From positions 1-23,158 of the forward strand of contig JBILVD010000007.1 in NCBI GenBank assembly GCA_044370655.1: a DNA stretch of 23,158 nt, written 5' to 3'. This document shows, one piece after another, positions 1 through 8,500 of this stretch. The stretch is from CAZFPN01 sp044370655. GTDB lineage: Bacteria > Pseudomonadota > Alphaproteobacteria > Rickettsiales > Deianiraeaceae. Numbering within the stretch: position 1 is the stretch's first letter; each line of letters begins with the position of its first letter. Position numbers and translations under genes: made by a program. The notes under the pieces were generated by a model. It had not been told where the DNA came from. It did no database searches and was given only the letters and a program-made list of their open reading frames with translations.

Positions 1-2
1 TT

Positions 3-104
3 TTAGCACGATTTAACAGAAAAACCAAACGATATTCAAAATCCATTGAAATGACTTTCTTAAGCCTAAAGTTGTTGTTTAAAAAATTAAATAATGTATG
101 TTAA
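3..104 (+). pseudogene. C-terminal end of an IS1-like transposase (cut by window edge)
   Basis: Frame 3 is open from the first bases to a TAA at 102-104 and encodes 33 residues. These contain an N-R-K-T-K-x-Y-S-K-S-x-E-M pattern followed by a leucine-rich tail. This matches the way IS1-family transposases end (R-K-T-x-x-Y/F-S-K-S-x-E-x); the assignment is from memory of the family and rests on a short segment. The 5' part lies outside the window, so it cannot be said whether the element is intact. No clear IS1 terminal repeat was recognised after the stop, although the strong palindrome at 123-161 lies only 18 bases downstream. Confidence 0.45.
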
Positions 105-122
105 TGATTTTGAATGCCTCAA

Positions 123-161
123 AAATGTCAAAACAAAAAACAAAAATTTGTTTTGACATTT
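123..161. promoter_or_regulatory. 15-bp perfect inverted repeat, candidate operator
   Basis: The arms at 123-137 and 147-161 are perfect reverse complements (core AATGTCAAAACA and TGTTTTGACATT) around a 9-base loop. The right arm contains the TTGACA at 153-158 that serves as the likely -35 box of the efflux operon, so a protein bound here would block transcription. It could instead be a GC-poor hairpin ending the upstream transposase transcript, or part of an insertion-sequence end. No regulator gene is visible next to it. Confidence 0.5.
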
Positions 162-180
162 AATAAATCTTGCATACTAA
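153..180 (+). promoter_or_regulatory. Likely sigma-70-type promoter of the RND efflux operon
   Basis: TTGACA (153-158) and TACTAA (175-180) are separated by 16 bases. The implied transcription start near 187 leaves a short leader of about 20 bases before the ATG at 207. No Shine-Dalgarno sequence is visible before that ATG. The -35 box lies inside the inverted repeat at 123-161. Confidence 0.45.
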
Positions 181-206
181 TAAACAATAGTATGGTATAA
201 AATAAT

Positions 207-1295
207 ATGCAAAATAAAATCAAAATCAATAATAATTCTGACAGTAAAATATTTTTAATTTTAATACTTATTATTATTTCAGCAATGTTTGGTGCTGCAA
301 GTGTGGGAGCTTATTTTTTACTCTTCAAAAAGCCTTTACAACAACAAAGTATTGACCTTACTCCACCTATCAATGTTTTTGTAACAAAATTTGAAGATGT
401 GCAGAAAAGTGGAGTATTTCCAGCAAAAGTTGTTCCAAAAAAAGTAATTTCAATTTTATCCGAGGCAAATGGAATTATTGTAAAGAAATATTTTGAAAAT
501 GGAAACTACATTAAAGCGGGAGACTTAATTTACGAACTTGCATCCAGCTCTTTTGAACTTATTGCAAACGCAAATTACGAAAATTTAAAAAATCAAAAAT
601 CATTATTTGAAGAGAAGTTAAATAATAATGAAATTTCGCAAATAGAGTATGAAAAATTTGTAAAAAGCTTGCAAGAAGCAGAAAAAGAAAGCAAAATTGT
701 GCAGAGAGGTTCCTCCAAAATTAAAATTTTTGCCCCTATTTCTGGTTTTTTATCAGACTCTAATGCTACAATTGGCATGCAAGTTTCTGTTGGGCATTCT
801 CTTGGTAAAATTATTGAAACAAGCACTCTTTATATAGATGTAGCAATTTCAAGCAACTTGTTTGAAAAAACAACATCAAATAATTTAATTGTTAAAATTA
901 TAAAAGATGAAAAAGAAATCTCTTCAAAGATAATTGCAAAAAATCTTTCTTTAAACGAAACGACGGATAGCTTTATTTTAAGAACCGAAGTTTCAAACTT
1001 AAAAATGGATTTACTTCCTAATATGTTTGTTGAAGCAAAGATTTTTTATCCGCAAACAAAAGAAATCTTAATTCCATTCAATTCTTCTATAAGAATGCCA
1101 AATGGAATGCTTGCAGTTTTTAAAGTAAAAACAGACGAAACTGTAGAAATAACCTTCTTTAAGGAAAAGGGAATACATAATCAAAATTGGATAGTGGGAG
1201 AAGGTTTAAACGAAGGTGAAACAATTGTTTATAATTCAATTCAAAAGATGCGTAATGGAATGAAAATAAAGCCTCAAAAAATTGATTTAAAATAA
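207..1295 (+). CDS. RND efflux membrane-fusion protein (periplasmic adaptor, HlyD/AcrA family)
   Basis: This 362-aa protein has one N-terminal hydrophobic segment (about residues 16-40), acting as an uncleaved anchor or signal. A biotinyl/lipoyl-like half follows around residues 80-110 (S-E-A-N-G-I-I and N-G-x-Y-I-K-A-G-D-L). A short charged coiled-coil hairpin lies at about 120-160, and then come the second lipoyl half (I-F-A-P-I-S-G-F) and a beta-barrel/MP domain. Adaptors of this kind join an RND pump to a TolC-like channel. The next two genes encode exactly those partners, with 12 bases to the pump gene. It is on the short side for AcrA-type adaptors. The substrate cannot be read from the sequence. 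Confidence 0.9.
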   Translation: MQNKIKINNNSDSKIFLILILIIISAMFGAASVGAYFLLFKKPLQQQSIDLTPPINVFVTKFEDVQKSGVFPAKVVPKKVISILSEANGIIVKKYFENGNYIKAGDLIYELASSSFELIANANYENLKNQKSLFEEKLNNNEISQIEYEKFVKSLQEAEKESKIVQRGSSKIKIFAPISGFLSDSNATIGMQVSVGHSLGKIIETSTLYIDVAISSNLFEKTTSNNLIVKIIKDEKEISSKIIAKNLSLNETTDSFILRTEVSNLKMDLLPNMFVEAKIFYPQTKEILIPFNSSIRMPNGMLAVFKVKTDETVEITFFKEKGIHNQNWIVGEGLNEGETIVYNSIQKMRNGMKIKPQKIDLK

Positions 1296-1307
1296 TTTAT
1301 TTAAGAT

Positions 1308-4300
1308 ATGTCGCAATTTTTTATTAAAAGACCAATATTTGCATGGACACTTGCAATTTTAGTTTGTCTTGCGGGTCTAATTTCGCTTCAAGACATTCCA
1401 GTAGAGCAATACCCAAAAGTCGCCCCTCCAATCGTTGTTATACAGTCTGCTCTTCCAGGTGCTTCTGCCGAAACTATTGAGAATTCTGTCACTAGTGTCA
1501 TTGAAAAAAATTTTAGCGGTATTGATAACTTAAGATACTTCTCCTCCTCCAGTTCTTCAAGTGGTGCTTTTAGCATTACATTAACATTTGAGCAAGGTGT
1601 AGACTCGGACGTTGCCCAGATGCAAGTTCAAAACAATTTACAGTCCGCAATGCCCTTTCTTCCCCAAGCAATTAAAGACCAAGGCATTGTTGTTAACAAA
1701 GCTAACATAGCTGCTCTTATGTTTATTGGAATTAGAAAAACAAATCCTAATTTTAGCGACGATGAGATGAGTGATATACTCTCAACTACAGTAAAAGATA
1801 GAATGTCTCGTATTAAAGGTATTGGAGATTTGCAAGCATATGCAAGTGAAATGTCCATGAGAATTTGGTTAAATCCAAATAAACTTTATAATTTGAAAAT
1901 TTCCGCAAGTGAAGTTGCAAATGCAATTAGAAGCCAAAACATTGATATAGTTGCAGGAAGTTTGGGAGGTCTTCCTAGTGTTTCTGAAAATATGTTAGCG
2001 GTGACAATAAAATCTTGGTCAAAAATGAGCAAAATCGAAGATTTTGAAAATATTATTATAAAAACAAATCTTGACGGTTCAAGAGTTTTGCTTAAAGATG
2101 TTGCAAAAGTTGTAATTCAAGCAAAGGATTATAATACATATTTTTTATATAATGGAGAAAGGTCTTTTGGGTTGAGAATTCCCGTTCCAAACAAAACAAA
2201 TGCTCTTAATATAGCACAAAAAGTAAAAGAGGAAATAGTGGAGTTGAATAAAATTTTACCAGATGGAGTTGAGCTTTTTTTACCATATGACACAACACCA
2301 TTCATAAAAAAATCAATTAACGGAGTTGTAAAAACACTAATGGAAGCCTTCGTTTTAGTTTTTATTGTTATATTACTTTTCATGCAAAATTTCAGGGCAA
2401 GCTTTATTCCAACAATCGCAATTCCTATTGTCGTTCTTGGAACTTTTGCCGTATTAAACGCTTTAGGGTTTTCAATTAATTCATTTACAATGTTTGCACT
2501 TGTTCTTGCAATTGGTCTACTAGTTGATGATGCAATTGTCGTTGTTGAAAATGTTGAAAGAATAATGGCAGAAGAGGGGCTTTCGCCTTTAGAAGCAACA
2601 ATAAAATCAATGTCTCAAATTCAAGGAGCTTTAGTTGGAATTGCAGTTGTTCTTTCCGCAGTTTTCATTCCAATGGCATTTTTTGGAGGTTCGGCTGGTG
2701 TGATTTACCGTCAATTTTCAATTACAATAGGAGTTTCAATGACACTTTCCGTACTTGTTTCTTTAATTCTCTCACCTGCACTTTGTGCTACCATTTTAAA
2801 TCACCACTCGGGAGAAGGTCTTTCCAGTTTAAAATTCTTTATTTGGTTTAATAAAAAAGTTACTAATTCATCTTTATTTTATGCAAATGTAGCTAGTTTT
2901 ATTTGCAAAAGAAAGGTTAGATTTATAATATTTTACTTTTTTATTATTTTAATTGCAATTTTTGTATTCAAAAGAATGCCTTTATCTTTTGTTCCAACTG
3001 AAGATAATGGATTTGTTACAATAACTGGGACTTTACCTTCAAACGCCTCAATTGAACGCACAATTGAAGTAACAGAAAAAATAAGACGTTACCTTGAAGC
3101 AGCAGAAGGAAAAAACATCAAGGGAATTGCGGCGTTTTCTGGCACAGGTTTTAGTGGTATTTCTCAAAAATCTTTTATGATGTTTATTACATTGAAAGAT
3201 TGGTCTCTTAGAAACCCAAAAACAGATTCAGCTCAAAAAATTGCAGCAAGGTTATTTCCCGCTATGCTTGGAATTAAAGAAGCTTTTGTCGTGCCATTTT
3301 TAATGCCACCGATAATGGAACTTGGAACGGCATCAGGCTTTGAAATGAAGCTTTTGGACGAAGGGAATTTAGGTCACACGGCACTTATAAATGCAAGAAA
3401 TGAACTTTTATTTAAGGCGTCTCAAAATCCACTACTTTCAGGTGTAAGACCAAGTGGGTTAGATGACGAACCTCAATATATGCTTGATATAAACTATAAA
3501 AAGGCAAACGCTTTAGGAGTTGAAATGCCAGAAATTGCAAGCACAATTAGTATTGCTTTTGCCTCTTCTTATTTGGGAGACTTCATTCATAAAGATAGAA
3601 TGAAAAGAATTATAATGCAAGGCGAAGCAAAATACAGAACAACACAAGAGGATATTTTTAAATGGTTTGTTAAAAATAAATATGCAGAAATGGTTCCTTT
3701 AGAAAGTTTTGTTAAAGGAAAATGGACATATGGTTCCCCCCTTCTTGAAAGATTTAATAGCTTATCTTCAATCACAATTCAAGGCTCGGGTGCTAATGGA
3801 GTTTCTTCTGGAGTTGCAATGGACGAAATTGAAAAAATCGCAAACACATTACCTAAGGGGATAACTTTTGCTTGGTCTGGGCTTTCATATGAAGAAAAAA
3901 TTGCAGGTGCAAAAACTTTAGCACTTTACACTCTTTCTGCTTTAATAGTTTTCATTGCACTTGCAGCACTTTATGAAAGCATCTCAATCCCCTTTTCAAT
4001 TATATTAATAGTCCCTTTTGGTGTTTTTGGGGCAGCGTTTTTCTCTACATTAAGAGGAATGGCAAATGATGTTTATTTTCAAATTGCACTTTTAACAACT
4101 GTTGGCCTTTCGGCAAAAAATGCAATTTTAATTGTTGAATTTGCAAGAGACCTTTACAGAGAAGGACACTCCTTGTTAGAAGCAAATATGATTGCAATTA
4201 AACAAAGATTTCGCCCAATAATAATGACTTCTCTTGCATTTATGCTTGGGGTTTCGCCTCTTGTTATTGCAACAGGTGCGGGAGCGGAAAGTCAAAATGC

Positions 4301-4397
4301 AATTGGTGTAGCAGTTCTTGGAGGTATGATTTTTTCAACTTTCATTTCAACATTCTTCGTTCCACTTGCATACATGTTATTTGAAACAAAAAGATAG
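1308..4397 (+). CDS. RND-family multidrug efflux pump, inner-membrane transporter (AcrB/HAE1 type)
   Basis: The 1029-aa length is normal for AcrB-type proton-driven pumps. It begins M-S-Q-F-F-I-K-R-P-I-F-A-W, the typical HAE1 start. The transmembrane segment V-D-D-A-I-V-V-V-E-N-V-E-R places the paired aspartates at residues 407 and 408, and S-A-K-N-A-I-L-I-V-E-F-A gives Lys937. These correspond to the proton-relay residues of the family. Two large periplasmic loops lie between the first and second and between the seventh and eighth membrane helices. The gene appears intact. It lies between its adaptor and its outer-membrane channel, so the operon encodes a complete envelope-spanning efflux system. 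Drug export is the usual role, but the substrate is unknown. Confidence 0.96.
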   Translation: MSQFFIKRPIFAWTLAILVCLAGLISLQDIPVEQYPKVAPPIVVIQSALPGASAETIENSVTSVIEKNFSGIDNLRYFSSSSSSSGAFSITLTFEQGVDSDVAQMQVQNNLQSAMPFLPQAIKDQGIVVNKANIAALMFIGIRKTNPNFSDDEMSDILSTTVKDRMSRIKGIGDLQAYASEMSMRIWLNPNKLYNLKISASEVANAIRSQNIDIVAGSLGGLPSVSENMLAVTIKSWSKMSKIEDFENIIIKTNLDGSRVLLKDVAKVVIQAKDYNTYFLYNGERSFGLRIPVPNKTNALNIAQKVKEEIVELNKILPDGVELFLPYDTTPFIKKSINGVVKTLMEAFVLVFIVILLFMQNFRASFIPTIAIPIVVLGTFAVLNALGFSINSFTMFALVLAIGLLVDDAIVVVENVERIMAEEGLSPLEATIKSMSQIQGALVGIAVVLSAVFIPMAFFGGSAGVIYRQFSITIGVSMTLSVLVSLILSPALCATILNHHSGEGLSSLKFFIWFNKKVTNSSLFYANVASFICKRKVRFIIFYFFIILIAIFVFKRMPLSFVPTEDNGFVTITGTLPSNASIERTIEVTEKIRRYLEAAEGKNIKGIAAFSGTGFSGISQKSFMMFITLKDWSLRNPKTDSAQKIAARLFPAMLGIKEAFVVPFLMPPIMELGTASGFEMKLLDEGNLGHTALINARNELLFKASQNPLLSGVRPSGLDDEPQYMLDINYKKANALGVEMPEIASTISIAFASSYLGDFIHKDRMKRIIMQGEAKYRTTQEDIFKWFVKNKYAEMVPLESFVKGKWTYGSPLLERFNSLSSITIQGSGANGVSSGVAMDEIEKIANTLPKGITFAWSGLSYEEKIAGAKTLALYTLSALIVFIALAALYESISIPFSIILIVPFGVFGAAFFSTLRGMANDVYFQIALLTTVGLSAKNAILIVEFARDLYREGHSLLEANMIAIKQRFRPIIMTSLAFMLGVSPLVIATGAGAESQNAIGVAVLGGMIFSTFISTFFVPLAYMLFETKR

Positions 4398-4401
4398 TCA
4401 T

Positions 4402-5721
4402 ATGAAAAAATTTATTACAATATTAGCTTTAACTTTAATTTCTTGCAATCTCTCCCCAAAGGAAAAAGTGCCTGAAAATTCATTAAAACTAACACAAGAG
4501 GAAAAAAAACTATCTTTAAATGAATTTTTAATGCAAGATATTTTAAAAGAAATTGTAAATGAAGTTCAAAACAATAATTATGATATTAAAATTTCAATGC
4601 AAAATTTAGAAATTGCAAAGCAAAATCTAAAAATAGCAAATTCATACCTAATACCTTCCTTTAACGTTAGTTTAGAAAGTTACAAAACAAATGCATCTGT
4701 TCAAATGCAACCAAACTACTCTGCTCTTGCTTTAACAACATATGAAGTTGACATTTTCGGAAAAATTCAATCTCTAAGAAAAATTGAAAAAGCACAGCTT
4801 TTGATTGCAAAAGAAATGCACAGGTCTCTTAATATTAGCGTTACATATGAAGCATTAAACCTTTATTTTACTCTACTTGCAGAAAAGGAAACTATACAAG
4901 AGCAGAAAAAAATCATTACATTACAGGAAGATTATTTTGAATTAATTAAAATAAAGTATAAAAATGAAGTTATAAGCCAAAAGGATTTTCTTAATTTTTC
5001 AACAACATTTAACCAAATTAAAGACTCCTTCAATGCAAAAATTATCAATTATGAAAAATTAAAAAATGCTTTCATTATCATTGTGGGTTCGGAGGATAAA
5101 GCCGAGCATTTCCTTTCAAGAGGGTTGTTGAAAGATATTGATTTAAACCATTCAATTCTTTACAATTCAACTTCAAAAGCCTTACTAGCAAGACCTGACA
5201 TTAAAATCGCAGAACATAAATTAAAAATTGCAAACGCTAATATAGGAGTTGCAAGAGCGGCGTTTTTCCCTTCGGTAAATTTATTTGGCTCCTTTGGTTA
5301 CGGAGGAAGCGATTTTGGTAATTTATTTTCAGATGGAAAATGGGTTTTCAAACCATCAATCACAATTCCAATTTTTACCGCAGGAAGAAATAAAGGAAAT
5401 TTAGAAATTGCAAAATTAAGAAAGGAAGCCTCAATCGCGGAGTATGAAAAAGTAATTCAAAATGCTTTTTTAGATGTAAGATTTGGTTTAATTCAAAAAG
5501 AAATGAAATTAAAATCATTACAATTTAATCAAAACGCCCTTGAAGACGCAAAGGCAAATTTTGCTTTTATGGAAATTAAATATAAAAACGGTCTTAACGA
5601 TATTTCAAATTTCACATCTGCTGGCATGGAATACTTAATTGCAATCCAAAATTTTAATTTAGCAAAAGCAAATTACTTAAATTCCTTAATTTACATCTTT
5701 AAATCTTTTGGAGGAGAGTAA
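4402..5721 (+). CDS. Outer-membrane efflux channel lipoprotein (TolC/NodT-OprM family)
   Basis: The ATG at 4402, four bases after the pump stop, is preferred over one at 4366 inside the pump gene. It gives a classical lipoprotein signal (M-K-K-F-I-T-I-L-A-L-T-L-I-S-C) with the lipobox cysteine at residue 15, whereas the upstream start would bury that signal. The mature 439-aa precursor has the duplicated outer-membrane-factor architecture: long helical repeats such as residues 50-80 (N-Y-D-I-K and Q-N-L-K-I-A-N-S) and an A-R-P-D-I-K-I-A-E motif about midway. A strand region F-F-P-S-V-N-L-F-G-S-F-G-Y follows. This is the third component of the tripartite pump. The inverted repeat at 5742-5771 may end the operon. 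Confidence 0.92.
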   Translation: MKKFITILALTLISCNLSPKEKVPENSLKLTQEEKKLSLNEFLMQDILKEIVNEVQNNNYDIKISMQNLEIAKQNLKIANSYLIPSFNVSLESYKTNASVQMQPNYSALALTTYEVDIFGKIQSLRKIEKAQLLIAKEMHRSLNISVTYEALNLYFTLLAEKETIQEQKKIITLQEDYFELIKIKYKNEVISQKDFLNFSTTFNQIKDSFNAKIINYEKLKNAFIIIVGSEDKAEHFLSRGLLKDIDLNHSILYNSTSKALLARPDIKIAEHKLKIANANIGVARAAFFPSVNLFGSFGYGGSDFGNLFSDGKWVFKPSITIPIFTAGRNKGNLEIAKLRKEASIAEYEKVIQNAFLDVRFGLIQKEMKLKSLQFNQNALEDAKANFAFMEIKYKNGLNDISNFTSAGMEYLIAIQNFNLAKANYLNSLIYIFKSFGGE

Positions 5722-5741
5722 GAAAATTAATCTTATCAATT

Positions 5742-5771
5742 TATATAAAGCTTTATACACAGCTTTATATA
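5742..5771. terminator. Possible weak terminator hairpin after the efflux operon
   Basis: TATATAAAGCT (5742-5752) and AGCTTTATATA (5761-5771) are perfect 11-bp inverted arms with an 8-base loop, 20 bases after the channel stop codon. The stem is GC-poor and no clear T run follows, so termination is only suggested by position. Confidence 0.3.
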
Positions 5772-5841
5772 CCTTGACAAATATACATCACCAAGCATTT
5801 TATGTTGAAAATTTAGTTTTGCAAAAAAATTAAAAAAATAC

Positions 5842-5869
5842 TTGCAATTTAAAAATAAATACATTAAAT
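5842..5869 (+). promoter_or_regulatory. Possible promoter of the L25-L21-L27 operon
   Basis: TTGCAA (5842-5847) and TTAAAT (5864-5869) are 16 bases apart, about 40 bases before the L25 ATG. A second candidate -35, TTGACA at 5774-5779, has no good -10 partner. The AT-rich background makes chance matches likely. Confidence 0.3.
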
Positions 5870-5910
5870 AACTTTACTAAATAGTTGTTTAAAGAGTTTT
5901 TGCAAATTAT

Positions 5911-6522
5911 ATGTTGCCACTTAAGGTTGAGTTCGAGGCTAGAAAAAGCTTTGGTAAAGGAAGTGCTAAAAAGTTAAGAAAAGATGGAGGTGTGCCTTGT
6001 GCTATATCTTCCACTGAATTTGGTGCTATCCACGTTTCACTTTCTAAAAAAATAGTAGATAAAATGGTTCAAAGCTCACGCTTCTTCGCTGAAGTTCTTG
6101 ATGTTAACCTTGATGTTAACGGCAAAAAAGAAGCAATGAAAATCGTTCCATTAAATATCGACTTTCACCCCGTTAATGGCTCGGTATTGCACATTGATTT
6201 TAATCACATCACATCAAACACCTTTGTTGCTGACGTTCCAATTAAAATAATTGGGGCAGATAAAGCTCCTGGTTTAAAAAAAGGTGGTAAGTTAAACCTT
6301 GTTAGATACCATGTTCCTTTGAAATGTGAGTTAGGTAAAGTTCCTCAAAATGTAGAGGTTAATATTTCTACATTTGGAGTTGGTCGCTCTTACTTTCTTT
6401 CAAATATTAAATTTGACAAAGGGGTAGAAATGGCATATGACTGCCTAATTTTAAGTATTACTGGTAGAGGTAAGAAAGATAAGGCAGAAGAGGCAGAAAC
6501 ACAAAAGGCAGAAACTAAATAA
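5911..6522 (+). CDS. rplY: 50S ribosomal protein L25 (general stress protein Ctc type)
   Basis: This 203-aa protein binds 5S rRNA in the large ribosomal subunit. The N-terminal L25 domain has E-F-E-A-R-K-S-F-G-K-G-S-A-K-K-L-R-K-D-G-G-V-P. The linker V-P-L-N-I-D-F-H-P-V-N-G-S-V-L-H-I-D-F is the family signature, and the C-terminal TL5/Ctc beta domain (to about residue 190) ends in a charged tail rich in Lys and Glu. The length fits the long Ctc form usual in alphaproteobacteria. Eight bases separate it from rplU, so the two are probably co-transcribed. Confidence 0.93.
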   Translation: MLPLKVEFEARKSFGKGSAKKLRKDGGVPCAISSTEFGAIHVSLSKKIVDKMVQSSRFFAEVLDVNLDVNGKKEAMKIVPLNIDFHPVNGSVLHIDFNHITSNTFVADVPIKIIGADKAPGLKKGGKLNLVRYHVPLKCELGKVPQNVEVNISTFGVGRSYFLSNIKFDKGVEMAYDCLILSITGRGKKDKAEEAETQKAETK

Positions 6523-6530
6523 ATTTACAT

Positions 6531-6830
6531 ATGTTTGCAGTATTAAAAACTGGTGGTAAGCAGTACAAAATTGCTGTCAATTCCACCATAAATGTGGAGA
6601 ATTTGAATGCAGAAGAAGGTTCTGAAATCACAATAAATGAAGTTTTAATGATTGAAAAAGAGGGAGACGTTATATTAAACCCTAAAGCTCAAGTTAAAGC
6701 TCTTGTCCTTTCCAACTTTCGTGGTGAAAAGCTGATTGCATTTAAAAAGCGTCGCCGTCACACATACAAAAGAAAAAAGGGACATAGACAGTACCTAACA
6801 AAAATTAAAATTCTTTCAATTGAAGCGTAA
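6531..6830 (+). CDS. rplU: 50S ribosomal protein L21
   Basis: This 99-aa protein starts M-F-A-V-L-K-T-G-G-K-Q-Y-K, the universal L21 opening. It has the basic R-R-R-H-T-Y-K-R-K-K-G-H-R-Q motif near residues 74-87 that contacts 23S rRNA. The length is standard. L27 follows 16 bases downstream, the conserved rplU-rpmA pair. Confidence 0.96.
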   Translation: MFAVLKTGGKQYKIAVNSTINVENLNAEEGSEITINEVLMIEKEGDVILNPKAQVKALVLSNFRGEKLIAFKKRRRHTYKRKKGHRQYLTKIKILSIEA

Positions 6831-6846
6831 TTAATAGTTAAATTTT

Positions 6847-7104
6847 ATGGCAAGTAAGAAAGCTGGTGGTAGCACCACTAACGGTAGAGATTCCATAGCT
6901 AAAAGGCTTGGAGTTAAACTTTTTGGAGGTCAAAAAGTAAGAATCGGTGGCATAATAATACGCCAAAGAGGTTCTTCTTTTCATGCAGGGGAAAATGTTG
7001 GAACGGGCAAAGACTATACCCTTTTTGCATTAAAAGATGGAGTTGTTAAATTCTACGTTGGAGCAAATAATAGAAGATTTGTAAGCATTGTATCCGAGGA
7101 TTAA
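6847..7104 (+). CDS. rpmA: 50S ribosomal protein L27
   Basis: This 85-aa protein opens M-A-S-K-K-A-G-G-S-T-T-N-G-R-D-S and continues K-R-L-G-V-K-L-F-G-G-Q-K-V, the diagnostic L27 sequence whose N-terminus reaches towards the peptidyl-transferase centre. The second residue is followed directly by the conserved sequence, so no Firmicutes-type cleavable extension is present. It sits between rplU and the quinone reductase gene, with only 6 bases to the latter. Confidence 0.96.
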   Translation: MASKKAGGSTTNGRDSIAKRLGVKLFGGQKVRIGGIIIRQRGSSFHAGENVGTGKDYTLFALKDGVVKFYVGANNRRFVSIVSED

Positions 7105-7110
7105 CATAGT

Positions 7111-7701
7111 ATGAAAAAAATACTTCTAATAAATGCACACCTTAGAACTAAACCCTCCGAAGGCAAACTAAATAAATCTCTTTTTGATTTATCTAGAAAT
7201 TATTTACTTCAAAACGAGTGTGAAGTTAAAACTACGGAAACCTCTATTGGTTATGAAATTGAAAGCGAACTAGAAAAACACATATGGGCAGATGTTGTAA
7301 TTACCCAAAGCCCTGTTTTTTGGTTTAATATGCCTTGGACACAAGTTAAATATATAGAAGAGGTTTTTATGTTTGGAGCAGGTAAGCTTTTTGAAAACGA
7401 TGGTAGAACTCAAAAAGACCCTCTAAAACAATACGGTACTGGGGGCTTAATGCATGGCAAGAAGTATATGCCATCTTTAACTTACAATGCTCCAAGAGAA
7501 GCGTTTAATAATAAGGATCAACATATGTTTGCAGGAAAGAGTGTTGATGATACATTCTTTCATAACACCGCTTCATATAAATTTTGTGGTTATGAAATCC
7601 TTCCCGCTTTTGTTTGTTTTGATGTAATAAAAAATCCGCAATTTGAACAGTATTCCTCAGAGTTAAAGCTTCATTTAGATAAATACGTCTTGCAGAAGTA
7701 A
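7111..7701 (+). CDS. mdaB: NAD(P)H:quinone oxidoreductase, MdaB-like flavoprotein
   Basis: This 196-aa flavodoxin-fold protein begins M-K-K-I-L-L-I-N-A-H and carries a G-K-L-N-K-S-L flavin phosphate-binding turn at residues 18-24. The segments W-A-D-V-V-I-T-Q-S-P-V-F-W-F (59-72) and P-W-T-Q-V-K-Y-I-E-E-V-F (75-86) are followed by D-G-R-T-Q-K-D-P and G-T-G-G-L-M-H-G-K-K-Y-M (109-120). Length and motif order agree with MdaB (modulator of drug activity B), which reduces quinones by two electrons and so limits oxidative stress. It begins 6 bases after rpmA and probably shares its transcript, an unusual partner for ribosomal genes. The gene appears intact. Confidence 0.88.
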   Translation: MKKILLINAHLRTKPSEGKLNKSLFDLSRNYLLQNECEVKTTETSIGYEIESELEKHIWADVVITQSPVFWFNMPWTQVKYIEEVFMFGAGKLFENDGRTQKDPLKQYGTGGLMHGKKYMPSLTYNAPREAFNNKDQHMFAGKSVDDTFFHNTASYKFCGYEILPAFVCFDVIKNPQFEQYSSELKLHLDKYVLQK

Positions 7702-7824
7702 GCTTGAAAGTCAAGAAATAAAATTTCTAAACTCACGTTACTAAATTTAACTACCTTTTCGCAGATAGAATTAGTTAATAAAAGAATAAAAAATTAAACG
7801 GCAATTCAGAAAAAATAACTTTCT

Positions 7825-7978
7825 TTAAATAAGTTCATTATTCGCATTTTTATATCTTCTTAACCCATTTTTATATTTTTTGATTTTTCCGTAAGCAGTT
7901 TTTTTGAGCAAATCAAGATTTTTTTGCATTTCTATATTCTATATCAAAATCACGCTCATTATATCTATACCAAAACAT
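7825..7978 (-). pseudogene. Possible small decayed ORF beside the IS relic
   Basis: On the - strand an ATG at 7978 opens a 21-codon frame that stops at 7913. Removing one A from the seven-A run within it would join it to a second open frame ending in TAA at 7825-7827. The joined product would be about 50 residues, rich in Lys, Tyr and Asn. No family is recognised. This may be gene debris or chance in AT-rich DNA. The rest of 7702-7984 shows nothing recognisable. Confidence 0.2.
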
Positions 7979-7984
7979 AAATCT

Positions 7985-8373
7985 CTAGGCTCTGTTGAGA
8001 AATTTATTTTAACCACATCAAAGTTCCAACAAAATGAAGAAAGGAAAGAAACCTTGATTTAGGATTTTCAAATCTTGAGAAGATTCTTTTGTAATGTTTA
8101 AAAAAGCCAAACATATACTCCATCTTTTGTCTTTTCTTATAATACTCATTATCATAAAATCTTTGTATTTTTCTATTTCTCTTTGGCGGAATAATTGCAT
8201 TTGAAAGTTTACTTTCTGCCAATTCAACAATCGCATTGATATCGTAACCTTTATCTGCAATTAAAGATTCAAATTCCAAATCTTTTCACTAATATTCTTC
8301 TCAAAACTCATAAATAACTATGCATATTAATGAGAATTCTAATTGTCAAGAAAATTTCTCAACAAGAACCTAG
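7985..8373 (-). mobile_element. Internally deleted IS5-family element (IS427-like), both ends preserved
   Basis: The ends are matching inverted repeats: CTAGGCTCTGTTGAGAAATT at 7985-8004, and the complement of 8353-8373, which reads CTAGGTTCTTGTTGAGAAAT and onward. They differ by one substitution and one inserted base. The element is flanked on each side by a CTAG/TA target typical of IS5-family insertion. Only about 390 bases lie between the outer ends, against roughly 850 or more in intact relatives. The 3' part of the transposase remains (8004-8279), with what looks like the first codons of the N-terminal ORF at 8261-8311. The central part, with the first catalytic aspartates, is missing. 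Confidence 0.7.
8004..8279 (-). pseudogene. C-terminal remnant of an IS5-family DDE transposase
   Basis: The 91-codon open frame has a TTG as its first possible start. It contains I-A-D-K-G-Y-D (residues 7-13) and, further on, Y-K-K-R-Q-K-M-E-Y-M-F-G-F-F-K-H-Y-K-R-I, which includes the Y-x(2)-R-x(3)-E signature around the last catalytic glutamate. The central domain is absent. A separate short frame starting at 8311 (M-S-F-E-K-N-I-S-E-K-I-W) resembles a transposase N-terminus and stops at 8261 in another frame. The protein cannot be active on its own; the ends might still be moved by a complete relative elsewhere in the genome. Confidence 0.75.
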
Positions 8374-8500
8374 TGCAAAAATACTATGATTGTGAAATTA
8401 TTGGATTCATTATTTCGCCATGCTAAAAAGATGCACCAAATACGTGTTATAATACCAACTTAACTAGATATTTTTTAACTTAAGATTCATTTTTAAATCT

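Noticed and set aside
4366..4401. Longer start for the outer-membrane channel
   Set aside because: It lies within the pump gene and would place 12 residues before a textbook lipoprotein signal sequence.
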